Positions 23,279-35,800 of a DNA stretch of 64,000 bases are shown here, piece after piece. Position numbers and translations under genes: made by a program. Origin of the DNA: Sipunculus nudus (Eukaryota > Annelida > Sipuncula > Golfingiida > Sipunculidae); NCBI GenBank assembly GCA_026874595.1, contig CM049317.1, positions 67,000,618-67,064,617 of the forward strand, given 5' to 3'. Below the pieces are notes generated by a model. That model saw only the letters and a program-made list of their open reading frames with translations. It was not told the origin of the DNA and did not search any database. Position 1 is the first letter of the stretch. The number at the start of each line of letters is the position of its first letter.

Positions 23279-23499
23279 TATACTATGACGAAACACCGCG
23301 AAACACCTATTTTCTCTCAAAGGATAGGAAAAATATTGTACAATTTGGGGGGTTAATTCTTTAAAATAAAGTCACACGGGAGTGTTTAGTGATACGGTCG
23401 GCATGTTCAGTTCAATGCGGCCATATTCATATTTATGCTACTGCCCCCTGGCGGAGCTGTCAAACGATTCTGAACGGTGTTTTGGGTGGTCAAATTATA

Positions 23500-24100
23500 A
23501 TTTTAAGCTTCTGATCATTTATCAATGAATATTTTAGATTTTATTTCAGTGTATTTGGTATTGGTAACTTTTTACACTTTCGTCAGGGTGTGCCTTTTTG
23601 TAATTGTGATTATTATTATTAATATTCATGTGTCAATGAAATATTTTCACAATCATAAATTAAATAGAATACTGAACAAAGACATACGTACATTTTCTTT
23701 AATCTCTTCATTAAGAGTTGTTGATAACGAATAACCACTCTGCTCAGTAAACATTTTTTGCACATCAGTTGACATACAGAAAGACATAAGTTTGACAGTG
23801 CTCACAATGTCAAGTGAACTCGCAACGATCTCACAGTTTGTCTGTATTCAAGATGTCATGAGCAACTAATGTTTATTCAAACGTGTCCACACTGGTTATA
23901 AGTGACTATCATGATGACACAATGTTAATTAGCGCTTCAGTGTGTCTTCAGTGGATTAGGCATATGGGAGTATTTTCTTAATTACCCCTTTAAACTACTA
24001 GATCAAAGACCATTTATCGCAACAGTGGTTCGGGGTTGAGTAATCACCCATGGCCGTAGGTGTGAACTGCCGATTGACATGGTTCACAGGATCGTAAAAA
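23500..24100. other. intergenic, no gene seen
   Basis: No coding feature supported. The ORF at 23525-23734 has no recognisable domain. Confidence 0.4.
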
Positions 24101-24770
24101 TCATTAGTTTTAATATTTTTCCCTTAACAATGTAATTTTTGATACTGGCATTATTTTGATATTAAATGAACAGCAATTTTCGTTACCAATAAAATTAATA
24201 ATGTTAGTATTATTTTAATATTAAATGGGCAGATTTATGAAATCTTTACTATTATTATTATTATTAATATTATTTCCTTAACAATGCAACTTTTAATACC
24301 AGCATTATTTTGATATTAAACGGACAGCAATTATAGTTAACAATGAATAATGCTAGTATTATTTTAACATTAAAAATGGACAGAACAGCAAATTACATGA
24401 CAACCTTACTATTATTATTATTATTAATATTATTATTATTATTAATAATTTCTAATCAGTGAAATAATTATTATTTCATTACCAATGTTACCATACCTTA
24501 AATGTTGTAATTATTATCGTATTAATCTTTACTATCATTTTTAACCATTTTCTTATACACATGTCATTATTAACATAAGTAATATAATACTAGCATTATT
24601 TTGATATTAAATGGACAGAAATTTGCGTTACCAATGAATAATCCTAGTATTAAAATTATAATGTTGTAATAATTACAGTATAAATCTTTACCATCATCTT
24701 CTATATATACGTTATTATTAATATTAGTAAGACTAATATAATATTGTTCTATATATATATGTCACCTTTG
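24100..24770. repeat. AT-rich tandem repeat with ATT microsatellites
   Basis: Units of roughly 180-190 bp share agcattattttgatatta, ggacagcaa, taccaatgaataatgctagt and TTACTATTATTATTATTA. Three to four diverged copies. Confidence 0.7.
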
Positions 24771-24906
24771 TGATTCGTGGATCATATCTTTTTTTAATAA
24801 TAAAACCAAACGCAGTATAAGGTTTTAAATGTTAAAAAGCTTTTGTCCATATTTGTTTCTCATCAATAAATCAAAAAGGTTCATTTAGTGGACATGTCAC
24901 GCACCG

Positions 24907-25338
24907 ATGGACACTCAAAATTATATTACACCGGAAAGTAAATTGTGGACAAACAATAACAGCGAGTCCATCAACCACCTTGTGAAGGTATCAGTAAACT
25001 GGAAATCCCAGAGGCTGCCAAATCTAATCAATTCCCTACACTTTGAAGTGAAACTGCAGATGCTGAACTTGCGCCGCTGCTTGCATGGAATAGGGGATTA
25101 TGTCCTGTGTCAGCAGTACAGAAGATTTTATAAGCATGACAACGTTTGGCGCCAACTTTCAGATGAGGAAAAGGAACAGCACTTCAGCAAGTTTATGCGA
25201 TCAACAATCGGAAAACCAGCAGAAACAAAATACATAAAGCCAACACATGTGGACTTCGCAATTCCCAAAGTTCCAGCGGTAGCCAAGAAGCCAGGACAGC
25301 GTCGGCGCGCACGTAGTGAACGTACTACCGCTCGTTAA
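24907..25338 (+). pseudogene. MULE-like transposase C-terminal fragment
   Basis: A 143-codon open segment with WTNNNSESINHLVK, then LPNLINSLHFEVKLQ, LRRCLHGIGDYVL, and W..LSDEEKEQHFSKFM, ending in a basic Arg/Lys tail. The TNN-SES-NH motif followed by the LRRAL-G-G-Y region is the pattern I recall from MULE-type transposase-derived proteins in molluscs and cnidarians. The catalytic DDE core is not present, so it is a fragment, and the real 5' part is not in this window. It could be exonised. Family assignment is by recall only. Confidence 0.5.
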
Positions 25339-25431
25339 AAAGGATGAGAAACCGTGCTGGATTTATTTTCTCATGTGTACATGAAACCTTTACATGTTGT
25401 ATTTTATAGCATTCATGTATCTTTTTAGCAT

Positions 25432-25437
25432 AATAAA
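25432..25437 (+). terminator. candidate poly(A) signal
   Basis: AATAAA about 95 bp after the stop of the MULE-like fragment, in the same orientation. Confidence 0.35.
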
Positions 25438-25879
25438 GAACATTCACAAGCAAATGATTTTATTCCTTTTAGTGGATTTTATATATTTGTAAATAATAAA
25501 TTAAATACTTTAAATAGTATTTCATGGTTTTTAATGAGTACCATTACTCGTATGTATACAGACATTTTCATGCATTCTATATTGTAAATGAAATTATGTT
25601 CTACAGTAGCAGAGCTGCCTAGTCGGCGTCGCCGTCACGCACAACAACTTGTTTAATTATGGACTTGTGGAGTCTGTTGTACATAAATGATGTTTATTTA
25701 ATTGGAATAAACTGCAAGAAATATGTTCATATGTTTGTTCTCACACTATGTTCATGCTTTTCTTCAAATAAAGATCCTTCTCAAACAGCATTCGTTTATT
25801 TTTTACTGCTTACCTGCAAAAAAACATATACAGAATAAATTATACATGCATTTTATATTGTTGTAAATAGTACAAAAAA

Positions 25880-26520
25880 GGTATCTGACCCGCAGGTTGG
25901 CCCCCGCTGATGTGTATGTTTGTTTGTGTGTTTGTTTGGATTGGTTTAGTAGTGCTAGTAATTCTTACCTGTTCCAGGATACAGAGTGCATGCGCTTATG
26001 TAAATGTTACTTACTTTGCTGTGTTTTGTGTGTATCTGACTTGTAACTGTGTCTTGTATCTGTTTCTTGTATCTGTGTCTTGTAGTAACTTGTAGTATTC
26101 TGTCTTTTAATCTGTTGAGTCTCTGTAGTAGTAGTCCTAAGAAGGATTGTTTGGGTGGCACCGGCCGGCCCAGACAGACTAAACACAAAGTGTATAGTAT
26201 GCCTGAACTAACACGATGCTAATTAAAGTGTTGAGTTGATCAATCGTAGCTGGCTAGTTGATCTGGCTGATGAGTGGGCGCTGGAGTGGCTCGCTGACGT
26301 CCGTACACTACAGCAATCAGAGAGCAAGAGACACTGGTGCTCTTCGGTTCTATTGTGACGTCCTTGATATTAGGCTGGTGCTCCTGGAACAGTCCATTAC
26401 TGGAGACGGGTTTGTCACCTTCGACCGGCCAAATTGAACAGAGGAGACGACAAACAAGACAGATTGTTTTAAAGAAATAGTGTTCAACATCTTCCCCTAC
26501 ACACATGAGAAATTATACTT
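25880..26520. other. unclassified, possibly retroelement-derived segment
   Basis: T/G-rich left half with several cttgtatctg(t/a) repeats, then AGTCCTAAGAAGGATTGTTTG (about 26132), which resembles the duplicated agtcctaaa(c/t)aggactgtt motif at 12866 and 12892. Nothing identifies it further. Confidence 0.3.
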
Positions 26521-27570
26521 GCCCGGTTTCATATCATTTTTAACTCCAAAATTGGATCAGTAATGATTTCACCCCTGCATGCATAATGAGCATGCGCCTA
26601 TACGTGGTCATCCTTGAAGAACACCTGGTTCGCCTTGCAAATTACAGCCCTCCCCACCCTTTCTCCCTCCTCCCCGTACTTTCTACACACCCCACCAATG
26701 TTATGTCACATTTTCTCGAGAAAACGTGTTTGCTATATAATGTTTATCGGCTTTTCATGAAACATACCTGCAGGGTCAGCAAACTGTCCCACAAAGAACA
26801 CCTGCAGCGTCAGTTCGAACGCTAGGAAATGGTGGAAACAATGTTTTAAAACGGTACAGTGTGACCGAGCTCTGACCTTATTAGCATATAAAAGAAATGG
26901 ATATCGCTCGTTTTTCAACAATTGCGGTGTTCTGTTCTGGTAGGGTGACACGCGCGAGTTGTATTTAGCATTCTCCGCGAGAGGTCGCTACCGCAGCTGA
27001 CTTTATTGTTGTGTGATTAATGATTCAACTTCCACGCCGGGGCAAGATCTACTTGGCAAATCATATAAAATACGGAGTGAGATTATTTCGGGCAGGCTTC
27101 CATATATCAACCCTTGCTGCTTATTACACAGAAAACTAACTGCAAATTGTACGGCGTAGGTATCCAAATATACAAATTATGCGACGTAGACATCCAGTTC
27201 TACGTATATCCGCCGCATTTAAAGCTTAAAGAAAACTGGAAAGTAAATCCTGTACCGGACAAAAAAATCGTATAAAATCAAATAATGCGTTAATGACAGT
27301 GACACCTATGCATTCGGGGCAAGAAAATGTTAATGCACTTAAATGAACAAGAAATTCTACTGACATGCCTGCTTTAGTTCCTAAAACGTACTCACTTTTA
27401 AAGTTTATCTTTTCTGGGCCTGACAGACGTTCCTAAAGCTAGGACAAGCACCATGTGGCGCGTATGACGCATCATTCTCCATACAGAAGATTTATCATGA
27501 ATGTCTAGGATTAACACAACAGTTCTTGACTTAGCACTGGAGGATGTTGGAGGGTTTGACGTTTTATGTG
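26521..27570. other. intergenic, no gene seen
   Basis: No recognisable coding sequence. cctgcag(g/c)gtcag occurs twice near 26768 and 26801. Confidence 0.4.
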
Positions 27571-27581
27571 GGGGAACCCCC

Positions 27582-27615
27582 GGGAAATCCCCCTGGGGAA
27601 CCCCCGGGAAATCCC
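27582..27615. promoter_or_regulatory. two tandem kappaB-like sites
   Basis: GGGAAATCCC occurs at 27582-27591 and 27606-27615, within a 24-bp direct duplication that also carries GGGGAACCCCC. Both copies match the NF-kappaB consensus. Whether they act on any gene is unknown. The receptor gene ends 1.6 kb away. Confidence 0.45.
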
Positions 27616-27934
27616 CCATTAGACGTGTTTGTTTACCGCTTGAGGTGGAGACCTTGCTGGTTCGATAGTTTAAGAAAATAACGATGTGTAAGAGGTCCGT
27701 TATGCTACCACGTGATAAAAATATCTTTGTATTCTTAAATCTGACACTCTGTATCCGGGATTTTATATTTTTATTGTCTATTGGAATGTCTCCAGGTTTC
27801 AAACACCTCTTACTTGGGCTCTTTCACAGCGGAAGGAAACGAAGCGCAGGGAGAGAGCACGGAAGCTAGGGCTAAAAGGAGCCTGATATAACAGTTGGGG
27901 AAATGATTTTTAAAAGAAAGGCGAAAAATAATGA

Positions 27935-28228
27935 ACGCACCGCGCGTCAATTTTGACAATCCCACTCCCACCACCATCGCATAAATGTCTTTGTTTTGAT
28001 TTACGGTAGAAGTATACCGATTTTGAACTCCAGCCGCTCGGACATTTCATTAAAATTCGATAAAATTTTCCCTTTTTCATGATGTGTTTTGCCTGTTTTG
28101 GAAAACTATTCTGTTTTCATCATGTTGTACCCTGACCATATAATTTTTTTTTTTCCAAAATCTACAAAAAAAAAAAGGATAAAAATTTCGACCACCCGCG
28201 TCGATTTCAGTTTTTAGAAAGTGCCTGA
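27935..28228. mobile_element. MITE-like repeat, copy 1
   Basis: Shares with 34197-34461 the words gcgcgtcaattt at the left, ttttcat...ccctga(c/t)catataa in the middle, and ttcg(a/c)cc...gtgcctga at the right. The left terminus is more diverged than in the other copy. Confidence 0.6.
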
Positions 28229-29045
28229 GAAGAAACATATCTTTATTTTTGTCTTAGTTATGATATGTTAAATTCTGAAAGGGACCAGGATAAAGCTATA
28301 CACCTCTGTCTGAACCATGAAAAGAACAACAAAGAAAAGAACAAACATCTAAAGTTCACAGCCTTGTGGAATCTTGCGATTCGTGTGGCCAAGGAACGTG
28401 CTGCTTGCCTTAGGATACCAGCCACACTTTGATAGTTAACAAGTAACAAGTTTTGGTTACTGTTTACTGTTTACTTTTGTTACGCTGGTATTGATTGGGC
28501 GTTATTTTAGCCCAGTCACGTGCAAGCTTTTTACATATTCATGAAATAGCAGGCAGACCGGCCATCTGAAGCAAGGTCTCTAGGTACAGGGTTTTTAGGG
28601 CTTTGATGGGCAACATCCAGGGGCTAAAACCCAGATCATCTGTATACCCCACTCAGGAACTATGTATTTAGGTCATGGACCATTGTTATGTCAAATTATA
28701 CATGGGTTGTATTTAAATTCTCTCAGAAAATATTATAACATTCATTATAATTCCTAGCGACATGAGAGACTTTTATGAAGTTTCAGGAAGACAAATACAG
28801 GGTAACAAGGGTAAACAGAAAAGATAACCAAATTGACTCCTTTAAATAATTATGTTTAATTTGTTTTATATGTGAAATAATGAAAGAAAGACGGGGAAAA
28901 TGAAAACTTTATAAATGCGGTTATTCTGCGTTTCTAATAAAGTATTCTCCTACACACACACACACACATATATATATAATTAGTTTTGCTAATTTGATAT
29001 AATTGGTCGCGAATTCCAAACGTACAAATTTAGTATGGTATTGTT
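28229..29045. other. 3' flank of receptor gene, no gene seen
   Basis: Contains a CA/TA microsatellite at about 28952-28979 and nothing else I can support. Confidence 0.4.
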
Positions 29046-29051
29046 TTTATT
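29046..29051 (-). terminator. candidate poly(A) signal of receptor gene
   Basis: AATAAA on the minus strand about 145 bp beyond the stop codon of the receptor gene. Confidence 0.4.
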
Positions 29052-29194
29052 TTTACTCAGATATTCATGAAGTCATCAGTAAATAAAAGTTCCCTATTCC
29101 ACACGTATATTGCCAATATCTCAGTTGTTCTGCATAAATAACTCTCTCTTCCTGATTTGGAGAACTCAATAATTAACAAACAATCTTTGCAGCA

Positions 29195-29815
29195 TTATCG
29201 GTTGTTAATGAGCATGTCAATGGGTACGGCATTTTCGGGTAGGCGAGACTTGGTTTTGGGTATGATAACGATAATAACGAAGAACGCGAGGATTGTCAAA
29301 AACACGAAAATCCAAAAGAGCACCCGGTCAAGAACAGTTGCTATTATTTGCCACTCAACAATCATTTCTTTCTTTGTAACTAGTGCCTGTTCCTTCCGGC
29401 AGATGGCGGTAATGATTTTAGATAAGGTGTCCCGCCGGGGACCAGACGCCCCGGATCTGCCACTGAACCGCCTCTGTGGAGCGGGAGAGTCTATTGGGTG
29501 CGTTTTATTGCCACGTAGAAGTGAAGTCTTTGCTGATTGGTCAAAACTCCGCCGTATCACCCATACTTCTTCGCCGTCGTCAGTTTCTGCAGCGCTGTCC
29601 TGGCCGCTTTGTGGCGCGTTGTGCGGTGATAGATGACTATAACCGTTTTGTCTGACGGCCGTGAGGAGCTGTGGGCTTTTTTCTAAGGAAGGCCTGCTTC
29701 CTTCTCTTGGAGATCCGCCGATATGATCTAGTCCCTGGGCGAAGCTGGTGTGGATAAAGGATGGTCTTCTGCTGGTGTGCTTATCACAGCGGTACTCACT
29801 CTCCTCGGTGTCATC
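29195..29815 (-). CDS. receptor coding exon 7 (cytoplasmic loop, M4, C-terminus)
   Basis: Acceptor tgctttttttcag, then DDTEESEYRCDK. The exon is open through a hydrophilic loop, an amphipathic pre-M4 helix (KKEMIVEWQIIATVLDRV), M4 (FWIFVFLTILAFFVIIVII) and a TAA stop at 29195. Confidence 0.95.
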   Translation of the reverse strand, partial: DDTEESEYRCDKHTSRRPSFIHTSFAQGLDHIGGSPREGSRPSLEKSPQLLTAVRQNGYSHLSPHNAPQSGQDSAAETDDGEEVWVIRRSFDQSAKTSLLRGNKTHPIDSPAPQRRFSGRSGASGPRRDTLSKIITAICRKEQALVTKKEMIVEWQIIATVLDRVLFWIFVFLTILAFFVIIVIIPKTKSRLPENAVPIDMLINNR

Positions 29816-32800
29816 CTGAAAAAAAGCATAAATATTCGTGTTATAACTTCTATATTATAATTGATTGTGGCCGCACTGGGGTTTTGTCATGGAATTCCTC
29901 TACGATCACGCCTCAGATATGCACGTTTTTGGTCTTGGACTGTTGCGACTGATTCAAAGTGTGTCCTAAGGGAGATAACTTTCCGTATTTTTCCTCAAAT
30001 CTAGAGATATTTCAATTTTATATTCCCGATGCCTTTCACAACGCCCCATGTCGGCAACTACGACTGTGTATCAAGGCAGGAAGCAGTGTGCTACTCTGAA
30101 CCAAGGCTTGACGCCCCCGCTAGCGTGTTTTTGCGATTCACAGAGTCAGGCATTACAAAATGTTCAAATTTACCTGGAAAATCAACAGACACAATTTATT
30201 TCTATTGATAAGATATGTGGTACGTAGGGCATGAAAAACAATTGTTTGATCTCCAGACCTTATTGAAAAATTTACAAATTACCTTTTGGATTGCTATAAC
30301 TGTATCCTGGGCGAAAGTTATCTCTAACTGGTGTGTTATTATGTTATCTACTAATACTTAAATAGTTTAGCCAGTCATAATAAAATATTAAAACACCATA
30401 TGTCATATTTAGGATGAAACTAATCTGGTAAAATTAATGTAAAATAATTAATGAGTAAGAAAAGCTAGCATATTTAAAGATCAAGCTCAAAGTATATTCT
30501 AAGAAAATCTTAGAACTGCATAAACTTGTCAACACACGTTCCCCAAAAATGTAAGCAGCAGATGACAGCAATGATATAGTGTACATATATCTAAGTATAT
30601 ATTATACTGTTTCATTATAATAACAAATTCTAAACTTGATGCTCTGTCACTTTTTAATTGACAATTTTCATAAATATAAATATATTCTATGAATTATCAA
30701 TGAAAATTATATATTGTACTTATTACAGAAATGTAAGAGAATGTTTGCAGCCAAACACCAGAGACACTTATATAGGGTATAGTAATAAAGTGAGCAACAT
30801 AAAAAAATCAATTATTTACTCGTGGACATACGTGGATTCCAGTCTGCGACAAAAAAGTTTTGGAAGAAAATGTTGGTGAATTTAAAAAGAGCAGAGTGGT
30901 AGCATTCTTTATATTTTTTTATTTACAAATACACAAACAGGGGCCAGCTGCATGTAAAAAAATAACCTGATCCAACTGTGTTGTGGTCCTTTATCTGTTG
31001 GCTTTGATACACAGAGACCATGCAAGCAACACACTTTCATAAGATGTATATATACATCGCATGCAGACACAAAAACCTGGTATGGACGTATGGTCCTTAA
31101 AAAGGGCTTCCACAAACTTGTCAGCAAATTAATCATAATGGATATAAAGACCAAACAGGGGGAAATAAAGGAAAATTTGGTAAAAGTAGGACTTCAACCA
31201 TACATGTAACACTTATTCCTGCTCATTTTCGATAAACAAGTTCAAACCGAAAAAAAAATCACGTAGACAGGATAAAATACCCGAAAAAAAGTATTTATTT
31301 TTTTTATATTGTCCATTATAGTTTACTTAAAATACCAAGAGCATACTTTTATACCAATTTACGGAATTCAGAAAATGCCAGATACAAAACAGAAAAAAAT
31401 GTAGGAAAGGGTTAGTGTTTTGAAGAAAAATTAAGAATAACAGGACTACGGCAAAGAGTTAGAAAAAAAAACAGATTAGACAATATTTTAATCGCTGGAC
31501 AGTCTGTTTCGATCATCTCCTTATATGAATCGAGTAGCTCCACGAATTGTTAAAAAGAGACTAACACTGAGGCAATAGCGAAATGAATGCGACAGATATC
31601 TTACTTGTCGGACCAGCCGACAGATGGCGTACTTACAATCTATCTGAAAGCACTGCTGAATAATTTTAGTACACCATAAACGTATTTGAGGCGATGTAAA
31701 TGATAATTAAATAAGATTTATATACAATCAAATCCGCCTGACGACCACTCCGCTATCCCGACCACCCCGCTAAGACGATCGTTGTTTTGGCTCCGGACTA
31801 AAGTAAATCATTATAACCCCTCCAGTTAACACGACCACCCCGCAAACACGACCACTCCGCTAACATGACCACCCCGCTAACATGTCCAACCCCGCTAAGA
31901 CGATCATTACTTTGGTTCCGGACTAAGGTAAATCATTATAAAGCCCTCCCGTTTACGCGACCACCCCGCTAACACGACCACCCCGCTAGCACGACCACTC
32001 CGCTTTCATGACCACCCCGGTAACACGACCACCCAAGCAAAGACGATCATTGCTTTGGTTCCGGACTAAAGGAAATTATTATAAAGCCCTCCCGTTTACA
32101 CGACCATCCCGCTAGCAAGACCAATCCGCTAACATGACCACCCCGCTTACATGACCAGCTAAGCTAAGACGATCATTGCTTTGGTTCCGGACTAAAGGAA
32201 ATTATTATAAAGCCCTCCCGTTTACACGACCGTCCCGCTAGCACGACCACTCCGCAAACATGACCACCCCGCTAACATGACCAGCTAAGCTAAGATGATC
32301 ATTGCTTTGGTTCAGGACTAAAGGAAATTATTATAAACCCCGCTCGTTAACACGACCACCCAACTTGCACGACCACCCCGCTAACAAAATCACTTTAACT
32401 GGTCCCGAAGTTGGTTATACCAGCGGGATTTCACTGTATTTACGAAAGCTGTTGTGGAGTAAGCGGCGAGCATTTTTTTTTGCTGGGGTGTTACCCTAAC
32501 CCACCATAAAATTAAATCAAAACCCCTTTTCAAAATATGTTTTTGTTATTTGCTAACAGACAAAAAACAACCAAAGAACCAAAGAACAAGGGAAAATCAT
32601 AATATCTTAATGGCGGAGTGTATAAAGTACAGAATGGCAGCACTTTATTATTATATATTGTATTTGCCAAAACTCACCAGTTTGAGGGCGAGGATCATTT
32701 TTTCGATGTCATGTTCCATGCACATCAAGCGGCTTAACTTATCTAGGATGAGCGTTTTCAACCATTTAGGTGCTCGCCGACCCTTGCTCCCTCTGCTGTA

Positions 32801-35800
32801 GATGTTGATAACTACAGTTGCGAGTATGACAGACACTGACGTCATGGTCATCACAGTGGTCAGATAGATTCCTGAAAGCAAAATCAGCGGGGTTTTCTTC
32901 AGCGCAGTAAAAAATGTACCGTTTACCCGTATGGTGTTTATACATGATACTTTGTTTCAATCTCTTAATTTCACCAATTACAGTGGATATATTTAGCGAG
33001 AACCTTTATGGGTCCTGGAGAAGTAATAATTGACGAAAATGTTGATCCAACGACAGAATATTATAGGTAGCGACAGACCTTTCCAGCTGTGCTATTTAAA
33101 AATTCAACCTCCTGTATCAGTTATGTTGAAAAGCAATTTTGTATGTTTTGGGTATAATTCTATATTCGACATAAAGCCAGAAATAATTTCAAATTGAATA
33201 ACAAAGCAGATAGATCGATGGCATAGTGCCTATCCTGAAGGATATAACTTCGTGTCTAACAGAATCCATACTGATTTATAACATTGAGCTAGATAATAAA
33301 TTTAGTGATGTAAATGTGTGAGTATCAAATTATAGTACAAAAGTGACACATTAATCATTTTAATTTCTTACCAATCAGAGGGACGGACTCGCTGGTGGCG
33401 GGGACTTCTTCAGCTATCAGCAGCATGAACATAGAGAAAGCAAGGAACACTGAAAGACCCAAGCTGATCTTCTCTCCGGAGGTGGGCGGCAACCAGAAAG
33501 TCAGTAACGTCAGCACTGAGAGCATAATACAAGGTACAATGATGTTGAATATATAAAATAGAGCTCGTCTTCTGATGTGTAACGTGTACGTTAAGTCTGT
33601 ATGCTTCTCCGTACAACAAGCGTATTTCTGTAATTTCTTCTCAAATGCTATAGACATGAGCTCCCATTCGGAGTTGTCGATATAATTTTCGAGATTAATG
33701 TTCCGGACTGCACTCTCGTAGTCTAGCCAGGATCCGGAATATATCCACGAGCCAAACCGTAACACGCAGTGCTGGTCATCAAATGGAAAATAACGGATAT
33801 TCACCTTACAGGAGCTCTTTAGCTTGACCGGTGCCGGCCACAAGACCGTCCCGTTATGGTTCACCATCACAAACACTCCCTGGACAAACCCAGTGAAGCC
33901 GTCATCAGCACTGAAACACCATATATAAAACGTTTATTGTAGAGCCAAGAGTACTAAAGAAAAACAAATGACGATTGGCAAAGTCTTTTTCAGAGACATC
34001 ACATACCTGGCTGAAATACGTGTATATACAGAAAGACAAAAGAAGTTAAAATATAAGGTGTCACAAAACTCTAAATGAAGAAGAGTTTTCAACCCTGCAT
34101 CTTGTTTACTAGTAGGTTAAATGTCAAACAGAACCTACGAGCCGTAATAACAAAAGGAATATGTCACATTTGTCAGGCAAAAAAAAATAATGGTTCTCAG
34201 GCACCGCCCGCGTCAATTTAACCTTCCCCCCCCCCCCCCCCCCCACATTAGACATTTTTTTTTAAATTTCTTTCAATAAGATAAAATAATACAATTTTGA
34301 TAAGATTTCTTTTGTAATGTAGTGCTTTGACCTCTTAAGCAAAAGAATACTGTTATTTTCATGCTTTTCCCTGATCATATAACATTTTTTTAATCGAAAC
34401 GCGAAAAAGGTAAAAAATTAATTTCGCCCGTTCACACTGGTTTCCGAAAAAAAGTGCCTGACAACCAAACCTTTTTTTGCGTTAAAGGTTAACTTTACAG
34501 CTCGGATTTAGAACGTTTTGCACATCCATCTGCAATGTAGGGGAAACTAGACTTCTTATATGTCAAGTGAAATCTTGCGTGAACGAATGAAGTTTATCCT
34601 TAAATAAAAGGCCTCAGGCTCATGGTTTTACAAAAGAATCATGCGTTGAAATGACAATCGTGTTATCTATCTCATAAAATAAAGAAGTTAAAAAAAAAGA
34701 GAAAAAAATAATAACCAAAATAAACAGGCAAATTAATCTTTTTTTATGCAATTTAAATAGTAAAAAACTATCTGACCTATTTAAACCTCCATTTAAATCA
34801 TAACAGACACTTTTCTTTCATTGATAAAGGACAATATAAAACATGTTGACTGAAAGCGTTTAAGAGTTCGAGGCCATTCTTGCATCCGTAACAATTTTTT
34901 TTAAACATTACATTATCATTTACCTGCAATAACTTATACATTTCTACTTGATTATTGTTGATTATTTATTGTTGTACTAATCAGATGAATGAAAAGCTCT
35001 GTGGATTTTATTAACCCAAGACATGATGAAGTAGAGCGGTTCTAACAGAACATACAATTTCAATACTGTCGTTTTCATGAAATTAACTGACTCTCTTTAA
35101 ATATAAATATCCAAAATCATACGTTAACATCGATACTACTTACTTGTTATATATAAACGTGTCTGGTAGCCAAACTTTCTTGGCTGGTACTCTTAGAGTT
35201 CGTATACCACTGTATTCAGACGGCTGCCAGCTCAAGCTCTCGTCTCGCCAAGCCTGTGCCAGGAAATAAAAAGTCAGTACGTTTGTAACATCCTAGTTTC
35301 ATGGGTGATGGATTCAGATCCGTCTTCCTTTTTGGAATAGGGACTGACATTGGATTCATCGCATCCTAACATTTTGGAAACAAAGAACAACATATCGTGT
35401 TGCTCTGAACTATATATACTATAGTGCAGAACTGTTAAAATCGATCACACTAAGGCAACTCCTATAATAACGTCAGAGTTAACAATCCCATGGGTAACCT
35501 TAATAGTTCTACTGCATTAAAATACAATCCTTGCATTCGCTGTATATGTTGCAAAGACACATAATATTACTTGTGTTGAATATCTTCTCTATATTCCGTT
35601 AATAAATGTCACATAAGTCTTTAACGTCTTTGCACTGGTCATCGGCAATGATTGGAATTAACATTCATGTTCTAACATTATATTTTTTTATTTTCTTCCC
35701 AAACCAATACCATGTGTGGCCGCTTTAACCTTATAAAGCTGAGGCGGATCCATAACAGAAACCACTGTTATCGTTTTTATCCGAGAAACAAATTTCTACT

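Larger units (their letters stand above)
18748..23300 (-). mobile_element. Jockey-superfamily LINE, nearly full length, lightly damaged
   Basis: Order on the minus strand: a short GAAACACC-rich 5' leader with a 21-nt palindrome (23258-23278), ORF1 (gag with three CCHC knuckles), then ORF2 (AP endonuclease, reverse transcriptase, C-terminal region), then an A/T-rich 3' end near 18715-18750. The damage is a few single-base frameshifts and stops, so the copy is fairly young. The sense strand is A/C-rich. The gag sequence differs clearly from that of the neighbouring 16-17.6 kb ORF, so they are different families. Confidence 0.85.
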
